A DNA stretch of 64,000 nt from ZC4RG30 sp963777735 (GTDB taxonomy: Bacteria; Pseudomonadota; Gammaproteobacteria; Steroidobacterales; Steroidobacteraceae), in contig CAVZRQ010000010.1 of the NCBI GenBank assembly GCA_963777735.1, forward strand, positions 62,001 to 126,000, written 5' to 3'. Below are positions 35,776 through 43,256 of the stretch, piece by piece (position 1 is the first letter of the stretch; every line of letters begins with the position of its first letter). Under the pieces are notes generated by a model. It searched no databases. It had not been told where the DNA came from and saw only the letters and a program-made list of their open reading frames with translations. The position numbers and the translations under genes are program-made.

Positions 35776-36189
35776 CTAGAATCCCTTGCTGGGCATGCTG
35801 CGGCCATCGCGCAGCGCGAGCCAGCCGCGGACAACCCGGTAGGCCACCCACACGCCCACCGCGAAGTAGATGCCGAACACCAGCGGGATGAGGATGATCG
35901 TCAGCACCAGCGGCCAGGAGCAGATGATCAGCACGGCGGCGATCCAGAAGGTGCGCAGCTGCCAGCGGAAATGCGATTCGACCCAGGTGCCGCGCACTTC
36001 GCCGCGCCGGACGTAGTTCATGATCACCGCGATGATCGACGGCAGGCCGAACACGAACTTGCCGGCGATCGAGGCAGCCGTGAGGATGCCGATCGTGACG
36101 GCAATCGCGTGCAGCGCATACATCACATGCGTGTACGAAATATGCCGCGGATCTACTGCGACCGTGGTCGCGGTGGGGGAGTCGTCCAT
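35776..36189 (-). CDS. DUF4870-like small membrane protein
   Basis: This 137-residue protein has three hydrophobic segments (VMYALHAIAVTIGILTAASIA, TFWIAAVLIICSWPLVLTII and LVFGIYFAVGVWVAYRVV) separated by a basic loop with YVRRGEVRGTWVESHFRWQ, a pattern seen in DUF4870-type proteins. ATG at 36189 is preferred over one six codons upstream because the family begins with a short polar stretch. It lies 6 bases upstream of lptM on the same strand. Function is unknown. Confidence 0.75.
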   Translation of the reverse strand: MDDSPTATTVAVDPRHISYTHVMYALHAIAVTIGILTAASIAGKFVFGLPSIIAVIMNYVRRGEVRGTWVESHFRWQLRTFWIAAVLIICSWPLVLTIILIPLVFGIYFAVGVWVAYRVVRGWLALRDGRSMPSKGF

Positions 36190-36256
36190 GGGTCGCAACG
36201 ATACCACTGTGGCCCACCGGAAGCCGGGTTTTGGACCTGCAGGAACGCCAGTCCGG

Positions 36257-36616
36257 CTACTTCGCGTTTCTCACGACCAGCGGTTCGAAGCCGCCAATGA
36301 CCATGCGCTTGCCGTCGAACGGCATGGCTTCGCCGAACTGCTTCATTCGCGGGTCGGTGAACATCTTCTCGTGGCTGGCCTCGGCTGTGGCGCGATCCGG
36401 CCAGATCATCCAGGAGAACACCACCTTCTCACCGGGCTGCAGGTTTACCGCGCGGCGGAAGTCGGTGAGTTTGCCGTCCTGGACATCCGCTTCCCAGGCC
36501 TCGACCTGGCTCTGTGCGCCGAAGTCCTTGGCGATCTCCCAGAATCTCTCGGCGATGTCCTGGTATTCGGCTTTCTTCGATTCGGGAACGGGAATGAGGA
36601 AACCCTGGATGTACAT
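36257..36616 (-). CDS. DUF1428 family protein
   Basis: This 119-residue protein starts MYIQGFLIPVPESKKAEY and contains FSWMIWPDRATAEASHEKMF and MPFDGKRMVIGGFEPLV, the DUF1428 (YbaA-like) pattern, a dimeric alpha/beta-barrel fold related to ABM proteins. It is cytoplasmic, with no signal peptide. The function is unknown. ATG at 36616 gives the canonical N-terminus. It follows the DUF2200 gene at 35 bases on the same strand. Confidence 0.9.
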   Translation of the reverse strand: MYIQGFLIPVPESKKAEYQDIAERFWEIAKDFGAQSQVEAWEADVQDGKLTDFRRAVNLQPGEKVVFSWMIWPDRATAEASHEKMFTDPRMKQFGEAMPFDGKRMVIGGFEPLVVRNAK

Positions 36617-36651
36617 GGTGCAGGCTCCGTTGGTTGCAGCGGTATCGCGGA

Positions 36652-37041
36652 CTATACGTCCTGCCGCAGGATTTTCTCCATCGGCCGGCCTTTGGCGAGC
36701 TCGTCGATGAGTTTGTCGAGATAACGGATCTTGCGCATCAGTGGATCTGCGACCTCTTCCACGCGCACGCCGCACACCGTGCCCTTGATCAGCTTGACGT
36801 TCGGATTCATCGCCGGTGCTTCAGCGAAGAAAGTCTCCAGATCCTTGTCGCCCGCGATCTGCTTTCGCAATGCAGCAGGGGTGTATCCGGTGAGCCAGCA
36901 GATGATCTCGTCCACCTCCCGTTGCGTGCGGTTCTTGCGCTCCGCCTTGTGAACGAGCGCCGCATGGATCTTCGCGAACTGGAAGGCGAAGACCCGGTGG
37001 CCGGGTGATTTCGCGTCTTTGGTTTTTGCTGCTTTGGCCAT
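36652..37041 (-). CDS. DUF2200 family protein
   Basis: This 129-residue protein has HRVFAFQFAKIHAALVHKAERKNRT and EVDEIICWLTGYTPAALRKQI, followed by VKLIKGTVCGVRVEEVADPLMRKIRYLDKLIDELAKG, the conserved blocks of DUF2200. It is basic at the N-terminus and cytoplasmic. ATG at 37041 is preceded by GAGGAG. Its function is not established. It lies between the membrane protein gene and the DUF1428 gene on the same strand. Confidence 0.88.
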   Translation of the reverse strand: MAKAAKTKDAKSPGHRVFAFQFAKIHAALVHKAERKNRTQREVDEIICWLTGYTPAALRKQIAGDKDLETFFAEAPAMNPNVKLIKGTVCGVRVEEVADPLMRKIRYLDKLIDELAKGRPMEKILRQDV

Positions 37042-37068
37042 CGAACTCCTCACCAGTTTCGGGACGTA

Positions 37069-37932
37069 TTACGCAGAAGCCACGGAAATCGAGGGAGCTT
37101 CCGCGCTTGGGATGCGCATCTGCTCTTTTAGCGCCATGCGACCCAACACGCCAAGCAGAATGAGCCCGAGGCATCCAAAGGCGGGCTCCCAGCGCTGTTC
37201 ATCCAGCAGGATCAGCGTCATGTTCAGCGATATGTTCACCACGGTGAGGATGCAGGTATAGACAGCGACCCGGACGGCCAGGCCAACAGCGCGCATGCGG
37301 TCCTCGCGCGGCTGCAGCGGACTGCTGCTCAGCTTGTGAATCGTCCAGTAGATGCCGCATGCCACGAAGGCGTACACGAATGTGACCATCGTGGCATTGA
37401 CCAGGAAGCCCGCGAAATGCGGGAAAGGGTGCTGCTCGATGTACAGCAGGAAGGCGATGTACAGGCCGTAGGCCGCCAGCGCCAGTGCAACGGAAATCCT
37501 CGAGACGAAATCAAACAGGCCCCGCGGCTGCAGCAACGCCTTGCGTTTGCTCTGCGGCAAGGAGCGTTTGAGCACTTCGTGAAACTGTCCGGCGGTCCCT
37601 ACTGCGAGCAATGTCGGGAACACCTGCAGCATGAAGTAGAAGGGGACAACCGCTTCCAGCGGCCCATCGGTCCAGTCCGGACGCTGCATGTAGCGGATCA
37701 TCGCTGCGAGCAGAGCCAGGCCGATGACCACCGTACCCAGGCCCAGCTGGGCGAAGAGCCGCAGGCGGCGATCAACTTTTGCCGCTGCTGCGGGGTCGAT
37801 CTGTGGCGCGCGGTCTGCGATGAACCTCCTTATCTCTTCTCGCAGCACACCCGTGACCCGGAGCGGGCCCAGCACCGAGAAGAAGACAATCTGGGCAATG
37901 AATGCAGCGATGAAGCCGTACATCTCCAACAT
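37069..37932 (-). CDS. Multi-pass membrane protein of unknown family
   Basis: This 287-residue protein has about seven hydrophobic segments, including an N-terminal one (FIAAFIAQIVFFSVLGPLRVTG), LGTVVIGLALLAAMI, FYFMLQVFPTLLAVGTAG and a pair near the C-terminus. There is no signal peptide or recognisable catalytic motif. It starts 3 bases after the GntR regulator stop, so the two form one unit and the regulator probably controls it. In other YtrA-type units the partner is often an ABC transporter; no ATPase is present here. Confidence 0.7.
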   Translation of the reverse strand: MLEMYGFIAAFIAQIVFFSVLGPLRVTGVLREEIRRFIADRAPQIDPAAAAKVDRRLRLFAQLGLGTVVIGLALLAAMIRYMQRPDWTDGPLEAVVPFYFMLQVFPTLLAVGTAGQFHEVLKRSLPQSKRKALLQPRGLFDFVSRISVALALAAYGLYIAFLLYIEQHPFPHFAGFLVNATMVTFVYAFVACGIYWTIHKLSSSPLQPREDRMRAVGLAVRVAVYTCILTVVNISLNMTLILLDEQRWEPAFGCLGLILLGVLGRMALKEQMRIPSAEAPSISVASA

Positions 37933-37935
37933 GGG

Positions 37936-38325
37936 TCAACTCCTGGCTGGCGGCGGCAGGTTGATGGCGCCGGAAAAGGCATTGCGGATTTCCGAATCGG
38001 TGACACCGGCTTCGCGCAGTTCATCGATGGTTGCAGCGAGCTTCTGCGCGGTCCAGGCCTGCAGGTCGAACTTGCAGTTGGCCTGGGCATCGGGGTGGAT
38101 GAAGGTGCCGCGGTAACCCTTGCTCTCGATGACCGCATCGCGTTCCAGCAGCTTGTAGGCTTTCGCCACCGTCTTGCTGTTGAGTTCGAGGTCGGTGGCG
38201 AGCTGGCGAATCGAGGGGAGGGCCTTGCCCGGTTGCAGCACGCCGGCGGTGACGGCAGCCTTGATCTGCTCGATCAGCTGTTCGAACGGGGGCTGCGGAC
38301 TTTCGATGTCGATGGTGATTTCCAT
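37936..38325 (-). CDS. GntR-family regulator, YtrA-like
   Basis: This 129-residue protein has an N-terminal winged-helix domain typical of short YtrA-type GntR regulators: PPFEQLIEQIKAAVTAGVL, LPSIRQLATDLELNSKTVAKAYKLLERDAVIESKGYRGTFI. The helical C-terminal part is short, lacking a large effector domain. It is co-directional with, and 3 bases from, the membrane protein gene. A perfect inverted repeat 17 bases upstream of its ATG is the likely autoregulatory operator. Confidence 0.92.
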   Translation of the reverse strand: MEITIDIESPQPPFEQLIEQIKAAVTAGVLQPGKALPSIRQLATDLELNSKTVAKAYKLLERDAVIESKGYRGTFIHPDAQANCKFDLQAWTAQKLAATIDELREAGVTDSEIRNAFSGAINLPPPARS

Positions 38326-38342
38326 CGGGGAGCGTGCCTATA

Positions 38343-38366
38343 TGTACCAGGTGTTCCCATGGTACA
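38343..38366. promoter_or_regulatory. Perfect inverted repeat upstream of the GntR gene (likely operator)
   Basis: TGTACCA (38343-38349), ten bases, TGGTACA (38360-38366). It sits 17 bases upstream of the GntR start and about 90 bases upstream of the divergent antitoxin gene. Its spacing and symmetry suit a dimeric winged-helix repressor. Confidence 0.65.
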
Positions 38367-38398
38367 ACTGGCTCAAGCAACCCGCAAGATGGACGATA

Positions 38399-38415
38399 TT
38401 GGCTATTTTAGCTAA
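38399..38415. promoter_or_regulatory. Near-palindrome before the antitoxin gene (likely TA operator)
   Basis: TTGGCTATTTTAGCTAA has 7-base arms matching at all but one position around a three-base centre. It lies 38 bases upstream of the antitoxin ATG, where Phd-type antitoxins usually bind to repress their own operon. Confidence 0.5.
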
Positions 38416-38452
38416 TGTCTCTCTCGACTCCCCGCGCAGGAAGGGTGCATCC

Positions 38453-38683
38453 ATGAAAGTCATGCAGGCGACCGACGCCAAGAACCGCTTCGGCGAATTG
38501 CTGGACGATGCCATCCACGAACCCGTGCTTATCCAGAAGAATGGCCGTGACGTCGCGGTTGTGATGTCGAAGGCGGAGTTCGACCAGCGCTACGCCACGA
38601 CTGCGAGCAGGGAGCAGGTGCAGCGCTATCACGAAGAGAGCATCGAGCGGTTCGAAAGCCTCTATGAGGCGTTGAGCAAGTAG
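38453..38683 (+). CDS. Phd/YefM-type antitoxin
   Basis: This 76-residue protein starts MKVMQATDAKNRFGELLDDA and continues EPVLIQKNGRDVAVVMSKAEFD, the Phd/YefM N-terminal DNA-binding fold. A charged helical C-terminus (QRYHEESIERFESLYEALSK) is expected to cover the toxin. The ATG at 38453 has AGGAAGGG upstream. It lies 6 bases before the Doc-type toxin gene. The product should neutralise Doc and repress the operon. Confidence 0.9.
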   Translation: MKVMQATDAKNRFGELLDDAIHEPVLIQKNGRDVAVVMSKAEFDQRYATTASREQVQRYHEESIERFESLYEALSK

Positions 38684-38689
38684 CCGCTC

Positions 38690-39073
38690 ATGGCGCGCTT
38701 TCATTACCTCGACATGCAGGACGTACTCGGCCTGCATCGTCGCCAGCTGGAGCGTTTTGGAGGCGCCGGCGGTATCCGCGATGCCGGACTCATCGAGGCT
38801 GCGCTGGCCAGGCCACAGTCTGGCTACTACCGTGACCTCATCGAGGAAGCGGCGGCCCTGTGGGAGAGCCTCACCATGAATCACGGCTTCGTGGATGGAA
38901 ACAAGCGGGTCGGCTTCGCCGCGACCTACGTGTTCCTGCGCACCAATGGTCTGGATCTCACCGCATCGGCAGATGCCACGCTGGAGTTCGTCATCACATC
39001 GCTCGAAACGGGCGAATTCGAGAAGAACAGGTTGGATGCATGGCTGCGCAGCAATACGGCAGGAAGTACGTGA
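38690..39073 (+). CDS. doc: Doc/Fic-type death-on-curing toxin
   Basis: This 127-residue protein has the Fic/Doc core motif HGFVDGNKRVG at residues 65-75 (Doc form HxFxDxNKR), preceded by FGGAGGIRDAGLIEAALARPQ, typical of chromosomal Doc proteins. Doc of phage P1 phosphorylates elongation factor Tu; this homologue presumably modifies a similar target. It pairs with the antitoxin at 38453. Its stop overlaps, in a GTGA, the start of an exported protein gene, so that gene may be expressed with the toxin-antitoxin unit. Confidence 0.93.
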   Translation: MARFHYLDMQDVLGLHRRQLERFGGAGGIRDAGLIEAALARPQSGYYRDLIEEAAALWESLTMNHGFVDGNKRVGFAATYVFLRTNGLDLTASADATLEFVITSLETGEFEKNRLDAWLRSNTAGST

Positions 39074-39678
39074 CCCTTGCTCGCCTCCTCCCGATCGCGC
39101 TGCTCGCCGTTACGAGCCTGGCGCTGGCGCATCACTCCCAGGGCATGTTCGTCGAGGAACCCGTCTGGGTGACCGGCACCATCGTGCAGTACCGGCCCGT
39201 GGATCCTCACGTCATGATCGAACTGCAGGAGCCGCAATCCGGCGGCAAGGGCAGGAAGTGGGTTGTCGAAGGTCCCCGGATGGGCAGGCTGGAGCAGATC
39301 CTGCGCAACAAAGGCGGCCTCCGGCCGGACCAGATCCTGAAGGTTGGCGACCGCGTCCAGGTCTGCGGTTTTCCGTTGAAGAAAGATTGGGACCCGAAAC
39401 GCATGTACGCGGACTGGCCGCCGGAACAGGGCCGGTTCGTGCACGGCCAGGTGTTCGTCCTGCCGGATGGGCAGATGCTGTCATGGGGCCCCTACGGCGT
39501 GATCGACAACTGCATCCGCAAGGGCGATACGGCGAAGACGTGGATCGACTTCCTGAATCAGGACCAGCTGGCGCACAGGCAGTGGTGCGACGCGATGGCC
39601 GCTACGCGCCTGGCCCACCACACGCCGCGCGCGTTCGTCGATGAAGTCCATCGCAACATGGCCGCCAGATGCCAATAG
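39070..39678 (+). CDS. Exported DUF6152-like protein
   Basis: This 202-residue protein has a signal peptide (LARLLPIALLAVTSLALA) followed by HHSQGMFVEEPVWVTGTIVQYRPVDPHVMIELQ, a small beta-barrel pattern of DUF6152 proteins, which are common near copper or cytochrome functions. The mature N-terminal HH could bind metal. I chose GTG at 39070, which overlaps the doc stop and has AGGAAG just upstream; an ATG at 39040 would add ten residues inside doc. Two late cysteines may form a disulfide. Function is unknown. Confidence 0.72.
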   Translation: MTLARLLPIALLAVTSLALAHHSQGMFVEEPVWVTGTIVQYRPVDPHVMIELQEPQSGGKGRKWVVEGPRMGRLEQILRNKGGLRPDQILKVGDRVQVCGFPLKKDWDPKRMYADWPPEQGRFVHGQVFVLPDGQMLSWGPYGVIDNCIRKGDTAKTWIDFLNQDQLAHRQWCDAMAATRLAHHTPRAFVDEVHRNMAARCQ

Positions 39679-39714
39679 GCGCATGATCGGGTTCTTACCA
39701 GAGGAGTAATGAGC

Positions 39715-40110
39715 ATGAAATCCACCAGATGGTTCATTGCCGCCGCGGTGCTCGCATTGGCCGCTGCAACCGCCCATTCCGCCGACTGGGTCGAGAAGAA
39801 CGAGGCCAAACTGGCGAAGATGCTCGAAGGTCGTACGGCTGGTGAGCCCGTGGCCTGCATTCCCATGCCCAAGGGATCCCGGCTCGAAGTGCTCGACGGC
39901 GTCGCGATGGTTTACAACTCCGGCGATACCCTCTACGTGGCGCGGCCCTCCGACCCGAAGATGCTGGGTCGCGACGATGTCCTGGTGATCGAGCGCTACA
40001 GTGCCCAGCTCTGCCACACCGATGTGGTGCGCACGATTGATCGACAGGGTGGCTATTTCACCGGCGTGGTGTTCCTCGAAAAGTTCGTGCCTTACAAGAA
40101 ACAGAACTGA
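39715..40110 (+). CDS. Small exported protein of unknown function
   Basis: This 131-residue protein has a signal peptide (WFIAAAVLALAAATAHSAD) and a beta-rich mature domain with two cysteines (VACIPMP and AQLCHTD) that could form a disulfide. ATG at 39715 has GAGGAG eight bases upstream; an ATG two codons earlier is too close to that site. It resembles the many small periplasmic proteins of this lineage, but I do not recognise a family. It follows the DUF6152-like gene at 36 bases. Confidence 0.7.
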   Translation: MKSTRWFIAAAVLALAAATAHSADWVEKNEAKLAKMLEGRTAGEPVACIPMPKGSRLEVLDGVAMVYNSGDTLYVARPSDPKMLGRDDVLVIERYSAQLCHTDVVRTIDRQGGYFTGVVFLEKFVPYKKQN

Positions 40111-40114
40111 CCTC

Positions 40115-40219
40115 GTGGCAGAGGTGCCGGCCGGTCTCAAGCACCTGCTGATGCTGGGTGGTTCGGTGTGGATGCTGATCAACGCGGTGCAGTGGGCTGC
40201 AGGCCTGCTCGGGGGCTGA
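40115..40219 (+). CDS. Possible single-span membrane peptide
   Basis: A GTG-started frame of 34 residues contains one hydrophobic segment (LLMLGGSVWMLINAVQWAAGL) and fits exactly between the preceding stop (40110) and the next start (40222). There is no clear ribosome site, so it may be spacer. It is listed because of its membrane-peptide composition and close spacing. Confidence 0.3.
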   Translation: MAEVPAGLKHLLMLGGSVWMLINAVQWAAGLLGG

Positions 40220-40221
40220 CG

Positions 40222-40776
40222 TTGCGACCGGACCAGCGGCCGTTCCGGCTGAAATCGGCGGAAGATCTCCAGGCTTCGTTTCAAAGTGCACTGGCGCAGG
40301 CCGATGGCGTCACTGGCGCGCACTGCATCCATGAGCGCTGGATGCGCGGGGATCTCGCTGCGCAGATCGAAGCCGACCTCGAGCGGCTGTGGAAGTTTGC
40401 GGGGCCGTCCATTCCGGAATGGCTGCCCATGCGTTACGTGAACTGGCTGCACACCGCCTACGAGGTGGCCGCGCGCTTTTCCGCAACTGGCCGCGGTCGC
40501 ACGAATGTTTATCTCATCCTGCTCGACTATGCGGATCGGCGCGGCGATGACCACGGCGTGTATGTCGGCATGAGTCGCTACACACCTGCGCAACGGTTCG
40601 ACCAGCACAAGGCGGGGATCCGCGCGGCGGGCTGCGTGCTCAAGCGGGGGTTGGAGGTGCTGGCTGGCCCAACAATTCATCTGCAGAAGATCCCCCGAGG
40701 CGAAGCTGCGCGAATTGAGGCGGAACTGGCAATCGCGCTGGGCGACGCTGGCATTCATGTCGAGGGCGGGCACTGA
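40222..40776 (+). CDS. GIY-YIG-like domain protein
   Basis: This 184-residue protein has a central segment NVYLILLDYA...GVYVGMSRYTPAQRFDQHKAG that resembles the GIY-YIG nuclease core (tyrosine pair, then Arg and a basic helix). A helical N-terminal extension precedes it. A late Glu (AARIEAELAIAL) could be the metal-binding acid. Endonuclease activity is plausible but not certain. I chose TTG at 40222 because it follows GGGGG and matches the spacing; longer starts run into the previous frame. No obvious functional partner is nearby. Confidence 0.6.
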   Translation: MRPDQRPFRLKSAEDLQASFQSALAQADGVTGAHCIHERWMRGDLAAQIEADLERLWKFAGPSIPEWLPMRYVNWLHTAYEVAARFSATGRGRTNVYLILLDYADRRGDDHGVYVGMSRYTPAQRFDQHKAGIRAAGCVLKRGLEVLAGPTIHLQKIPRGEAARIEAELAIALGDAGIHVEGGH

Positions 40777-40806
40777 CCGACAATTCTTCGTGAGCAGCGA
40801 AACGGC

Positions 40807-40858
40807 TTGACGTCCCGTCCCTCCGAGGCGTTATAGTAAACCACACGGTTAATTAACC
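40807..40858 (+). promoter_or_regulatory. Promoter and ArsR operator before the first ArsR/SRPBCC pair
   Basis: A TTGACG box (40807-40812) and TATAGT box (40832-40837) lie 19 bases apart. Downstream, GGTTAATTAACC at 40847-40858 is a perfect 12-base palindrome, and flanking AACC/GGT half-sites recur at regular spacing. It overlaps the expected transcript start, so the ArsR protein probably represses itself. Confidence 0.65.
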
Positions 40859-40874
40859 ATTTGGTATTACGCCC

Positions 40875-41237
40875 ATGCAGGACCACCTCAGTCGCACTTT
40901 CGCCGCCCTTGCTGACCCCACCCGCCGGGCCATGCTGGCGCGCCTGTCGGAAGGCGAGGCCAATGTCTCCGACCTCGCCCAGCCCTTCCTGAAGACCATG
41001 AGCCTGCCCGCGGTGACCAAGCACCTGAAGGTGCTGGAAAACGCGGGACTGGTGATCAAGGGGCGCCAGGCGCAGTGGCGACCCTGCCGGATCAACAGCC
41101 AACCCCTGCACGAAGCGGGCGATTGGATGGAGCACTACCGGATCGCCGCCGAAGAGCAGCTCGACCGGCTCGGCACATACCTGAAGAAGAAGACCCTGAC
41201 CAAAGCGAAAGGAGCGGGCCATGGCCGCAAGAAATAA
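40875..41237 (+). CDS. ArsR-family transcriptional regulator
   Basis: This 120-residue winged-helix protein has FAALADPTRRAMLARLSEGEANVSDLAQPF and LPAVTKHLKVLENAGLV, the ArsR helix-turn-helix. There is no metal-binding cysteine motif (ELCVC-type), so it is likely one of the many ArsR regulators that act with SRPBCC/AHSA1 partners. It overlaps the following SRPBCC gene by 17 bases. A palindromic operator lies just upstream. The second such pair in this window is at 50330-51192. Confidence 0.9.
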   Translation: MQDHLSRTFAALADPTRRAMLARLSEGEANVSDLAQPFLKTMSLPAVTKHLKVLENAGLVIKGRQAQWRPCRINSQPLHEAGDWMEHYRIAAEEQLDRLGTYLKKKTLTKAKGAGHGRKK

Positions 41238-42165
41238 ATCGAATGTCATCTCCCTGACCCGCGTCTACGACGCGCCGCTGCAGGCGGTGTGGGAAGCATG
41301 GACCATCCCCGAGGAAGTGGCGCAATGGTGGGGCCCGCGCGGTTTCACGCTGACCTCACACAGCCACGACCTGCGCACCGGCGGACACTGGCACTACACC
41401 ATGCACGGCCCGGACGGCACCGACTACGAGAACACCACGCAATACCTCGATGTAGTGCCGCACCAGCGCATGGTCTATGACCACGGCGGGCACAAGGATC
41501 GCCCGCCGCTGTTTCGCGTGACGGCGCTGTTCACCGAGCGCAACGGACGCACGCAGCTGGACATGAGCATGGCGTTCGCCACGCCCGAGATCGCCGCGGA
41601 AACCCGCGGCTTCATCAAGAAGGCCGGTGGCAATGGCACCTGGGATCGCCTTGCCGAGTACCTCGGCAAGCAGGTTGCCGGCAAGGAGCAGTTCTTCATC
41701 GCCCGCTCGTTCGATGCCGCCATTGAACGCGTATACGAAATGTGGACCGATCCCGAACATCTGGCGCAGTGGATGCCGCCGACCGGCGCCACCATGCGCT
41801 TCCTGCGGCAGGAGCCGAAGGTCGGTGGCACTTCTTTCTATGTGATGACCTTCGCCAACGGGCCAACCATGCACGGGCGGATGAAATACCTGACGCTCGA
41901 AAGGCCGGGTCGTATCGTCTATGCGCAGCAGTTCTGTGACGAGAACGAGCAGGTCATCCGGGCGCCGTTTTTCAAAGACTGGCCAGAAACCATGCTCACG
42001 ACCATCGAGCTGGTGGCCGAAACATCCGAGCGCACCCGCGTAACGGTGCGCTGGGAACCGCAGGGCGCGACCGACGCCGACATCGCAGAATTCGTGCGGC
42101 AGCGCGGCAGCATGACGGGCGGCTGGACGGGCAGCTTCGACAAGCTGGAGGCGTTGCTGGAGTGA
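41221..42165 (+). CDS. Tandem SRPBCC (AHSA1-like) domain protein
   Basis: This 314-residue protein contains two AHSA1-type SRPBCC domains. The first (residues 10-150) has VYDAPLQAVWEAWTIPEEVAQWWGP; the second (from about 158) has RSFDAAIERVYEMWTDPEHLAQWMPP. SRPBCC folds enclose a hydrophobic ligand cavity. Single-domain forms are usual, so the tandem fusion is less common. It overlaps the ArsR gene and is probably regulated by it. The ligand is unknown. Confidence 0.9.
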   Translation: MAARNKSNVISLTRVYDAPLQAVWEAWTIPEEVAQWWGPRGFTLTSHSHDLRTGGHWHYTMHGPDGTDYENTTQYLDVVPHQRMVYDHGGHKDRPPLFRVTALFTERNGRTQLDMSMAFATPEIAAETRGFIKKAGGNGTWDRLAEYLGKQVAGKEQFFIARSFDAAIERVYEMWTDPEHLAQWMPPTGATMRFLRQEPKVGGTSFYVMTFANGPTMHGRMKYLTLERPGRIVYAQQFCDENEQVIRAPFFKDWPETMLTTIELVAETSERTRVTVRWEPQGATDADIAEFVRQRGSMTGGWTGSFDKLEALLE

Positions 42166-42264
42166 ACGCCTGGCGCGGCAACAATGGACTTCCCATTGCC
42201 GGCCGGCGACCCGAGCGTATCCGGCCATGCTACCGTTCCTGTCCCGCAGATCAGGAAGTCCAGC

Positions 42265-42621
42265 ATGACCACCACCCCCTCGGGCCTTCAATATGAAGAC
42301 ATCGCGACAGGCAGCGGCGAAACCGCCAGCGCCGGCGATCAAGTCACCGTCCACTACACCGGCTGGCTGTACGACGCTGCTGCCCCACAGTGCCGCGGTC
42401 CCAAGTTCGACTCGAGCAAGGATCGCGGCGATCCCTTTGACTTCCCGCTGGGTAAAGGCCGGGTCATCCGCGGTTGGGACGAAGGCGTGCAGGGCATGCA
42501 GGTCGGCGGCACCCGCGTGCTGACCATCCCGCCGGAGCTCGGATACGGCGCGCGCGGTGCCGGCGGCGTGATTCCGCCCAATGCGACGCTGGTGTTCGAA
42601 GTGGAGTTGCTTGGCGTCTAG
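42265..42621 (+). CDS. FKBP-type peptidyl-prolyl isomerase
   Basis: This 118-residue single-domain FKBP has GDQVTVHYTGWLYD, FDSSKDRGDPFDFPLGKGRVIRGWDEGVQGM and GGTRVLTIPPELGYGARGAGGVIPPNATLVFEVELL, the complete family pattern with active-site aromatic and Asp residues. There is no signal peptide, so it is cytoplasmic. ATG at 42265 was chosen over an upstream one 27 codons earlier, which lacks similarity. A CRGPKFDSS insertion differs slightly from the FkpA/SlyD types. It is 99 bases after the SRPBCC gene. Confidence 0.95.
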   Translation: MTTTPSGLQYEDIATGSGETASAGDQVTVHYTGWLYDAAAPQCRGPKFDSSKDRGDPFDFPLGKGRVIRGWDEGVQGMQVGGTRVLTIPPELGYGARGAGGVIPPNATLVFEVELLGV

Positions 42622-42662
42622 AACTGCGTCCTCCCGCCGCCGTCCAGGCGTATAGGAGGGCA

Positions 42663-43256
42663 GTGGACGCCCAAGACACGAAATCAATATTGCTGGAGCA
42701 ATCGGCAGACTCCGCCAACGGCGACGACTGCCTTGACCGCGCGCGCCGCGGCGATATCGCCGCTTTCCGCCAACTGATGCTCGCGCAACAGGGGCGAATA
42801 TTCAGTGTGGCGCTGCGCTTCACCGGCCAGCGCGTCGACGCCGAAGAGCTGCTGCAGGATGTGTTCCTGCAACTGCATGGTGCGCTGCCCCAGATCTCGA
42901 GTGAAGAGCACCTCAAGCACTGGCTGCTACGAGCCATCTCGCACCGCTGCATCGATCGCCTCCGGCACACCGCGCGCCGACCAAGGACAGTGTCGCTTGC
43001 CACCTTGCCTTCCTCATCCGAGCCGCATGCCCTGGAGCAGGAGGCGGACCCCGTGTTGGGAGGGCGGCTGCGTCAGCTGCTGCTCGAACTCACGGCCGAT
43101 GCCCGCGTGGTGATGCTGCTGAGGTTCCAGGAAGACCTCGACCCCATCGAGATCGCCGACCTGCTGGCGATGCCCATCCCTACAGTAAAGAGTCATTTGC
43201 GCCGCTCGCTCGAATGGCTGCGCACGCAAATGGAGAGGACCGGAAATGAACCTTGA
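42663..43256 (+). CDS. ECF-type sigma-70 family factor
   Basis: This 197-residue protein has region 2 (ARRGDIAAFRQLMLAQQGRIFSVALRFTGQRVDAEELLQDVFLQL) and region 4 (RVVMLLRFQEDLDPIEIADLLAMPIPTVKSHLRRSLEWLRTQ), with the usual gap and no regions 1 or 3. It would direct RNA polymerase to a small regulon. GTG at 42663 is preceded by AGGAGGG. It overlaps the following transmembrane HEAT-repeat gene by 11 bases, in the position normally held by an anti-sigma factor. Confidence 0.92.
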   Translation: MDAQDTKSILLEQSADSANGDDCLDRARRGDIAAFRQLMLAQQGRIFSVALRFTGQRVDAEELLQDVFLQLHGALPQISSEEHLKHWLLRAISHRCIDRLRHTARRPRTVSLATLPSSSEPHALEQEADPVLGGRLRQLLLELTADARVVMLLRFQEDLDPIEIADLLAMPIPTVKSHLRRSLEWLRTQMERTGNEP

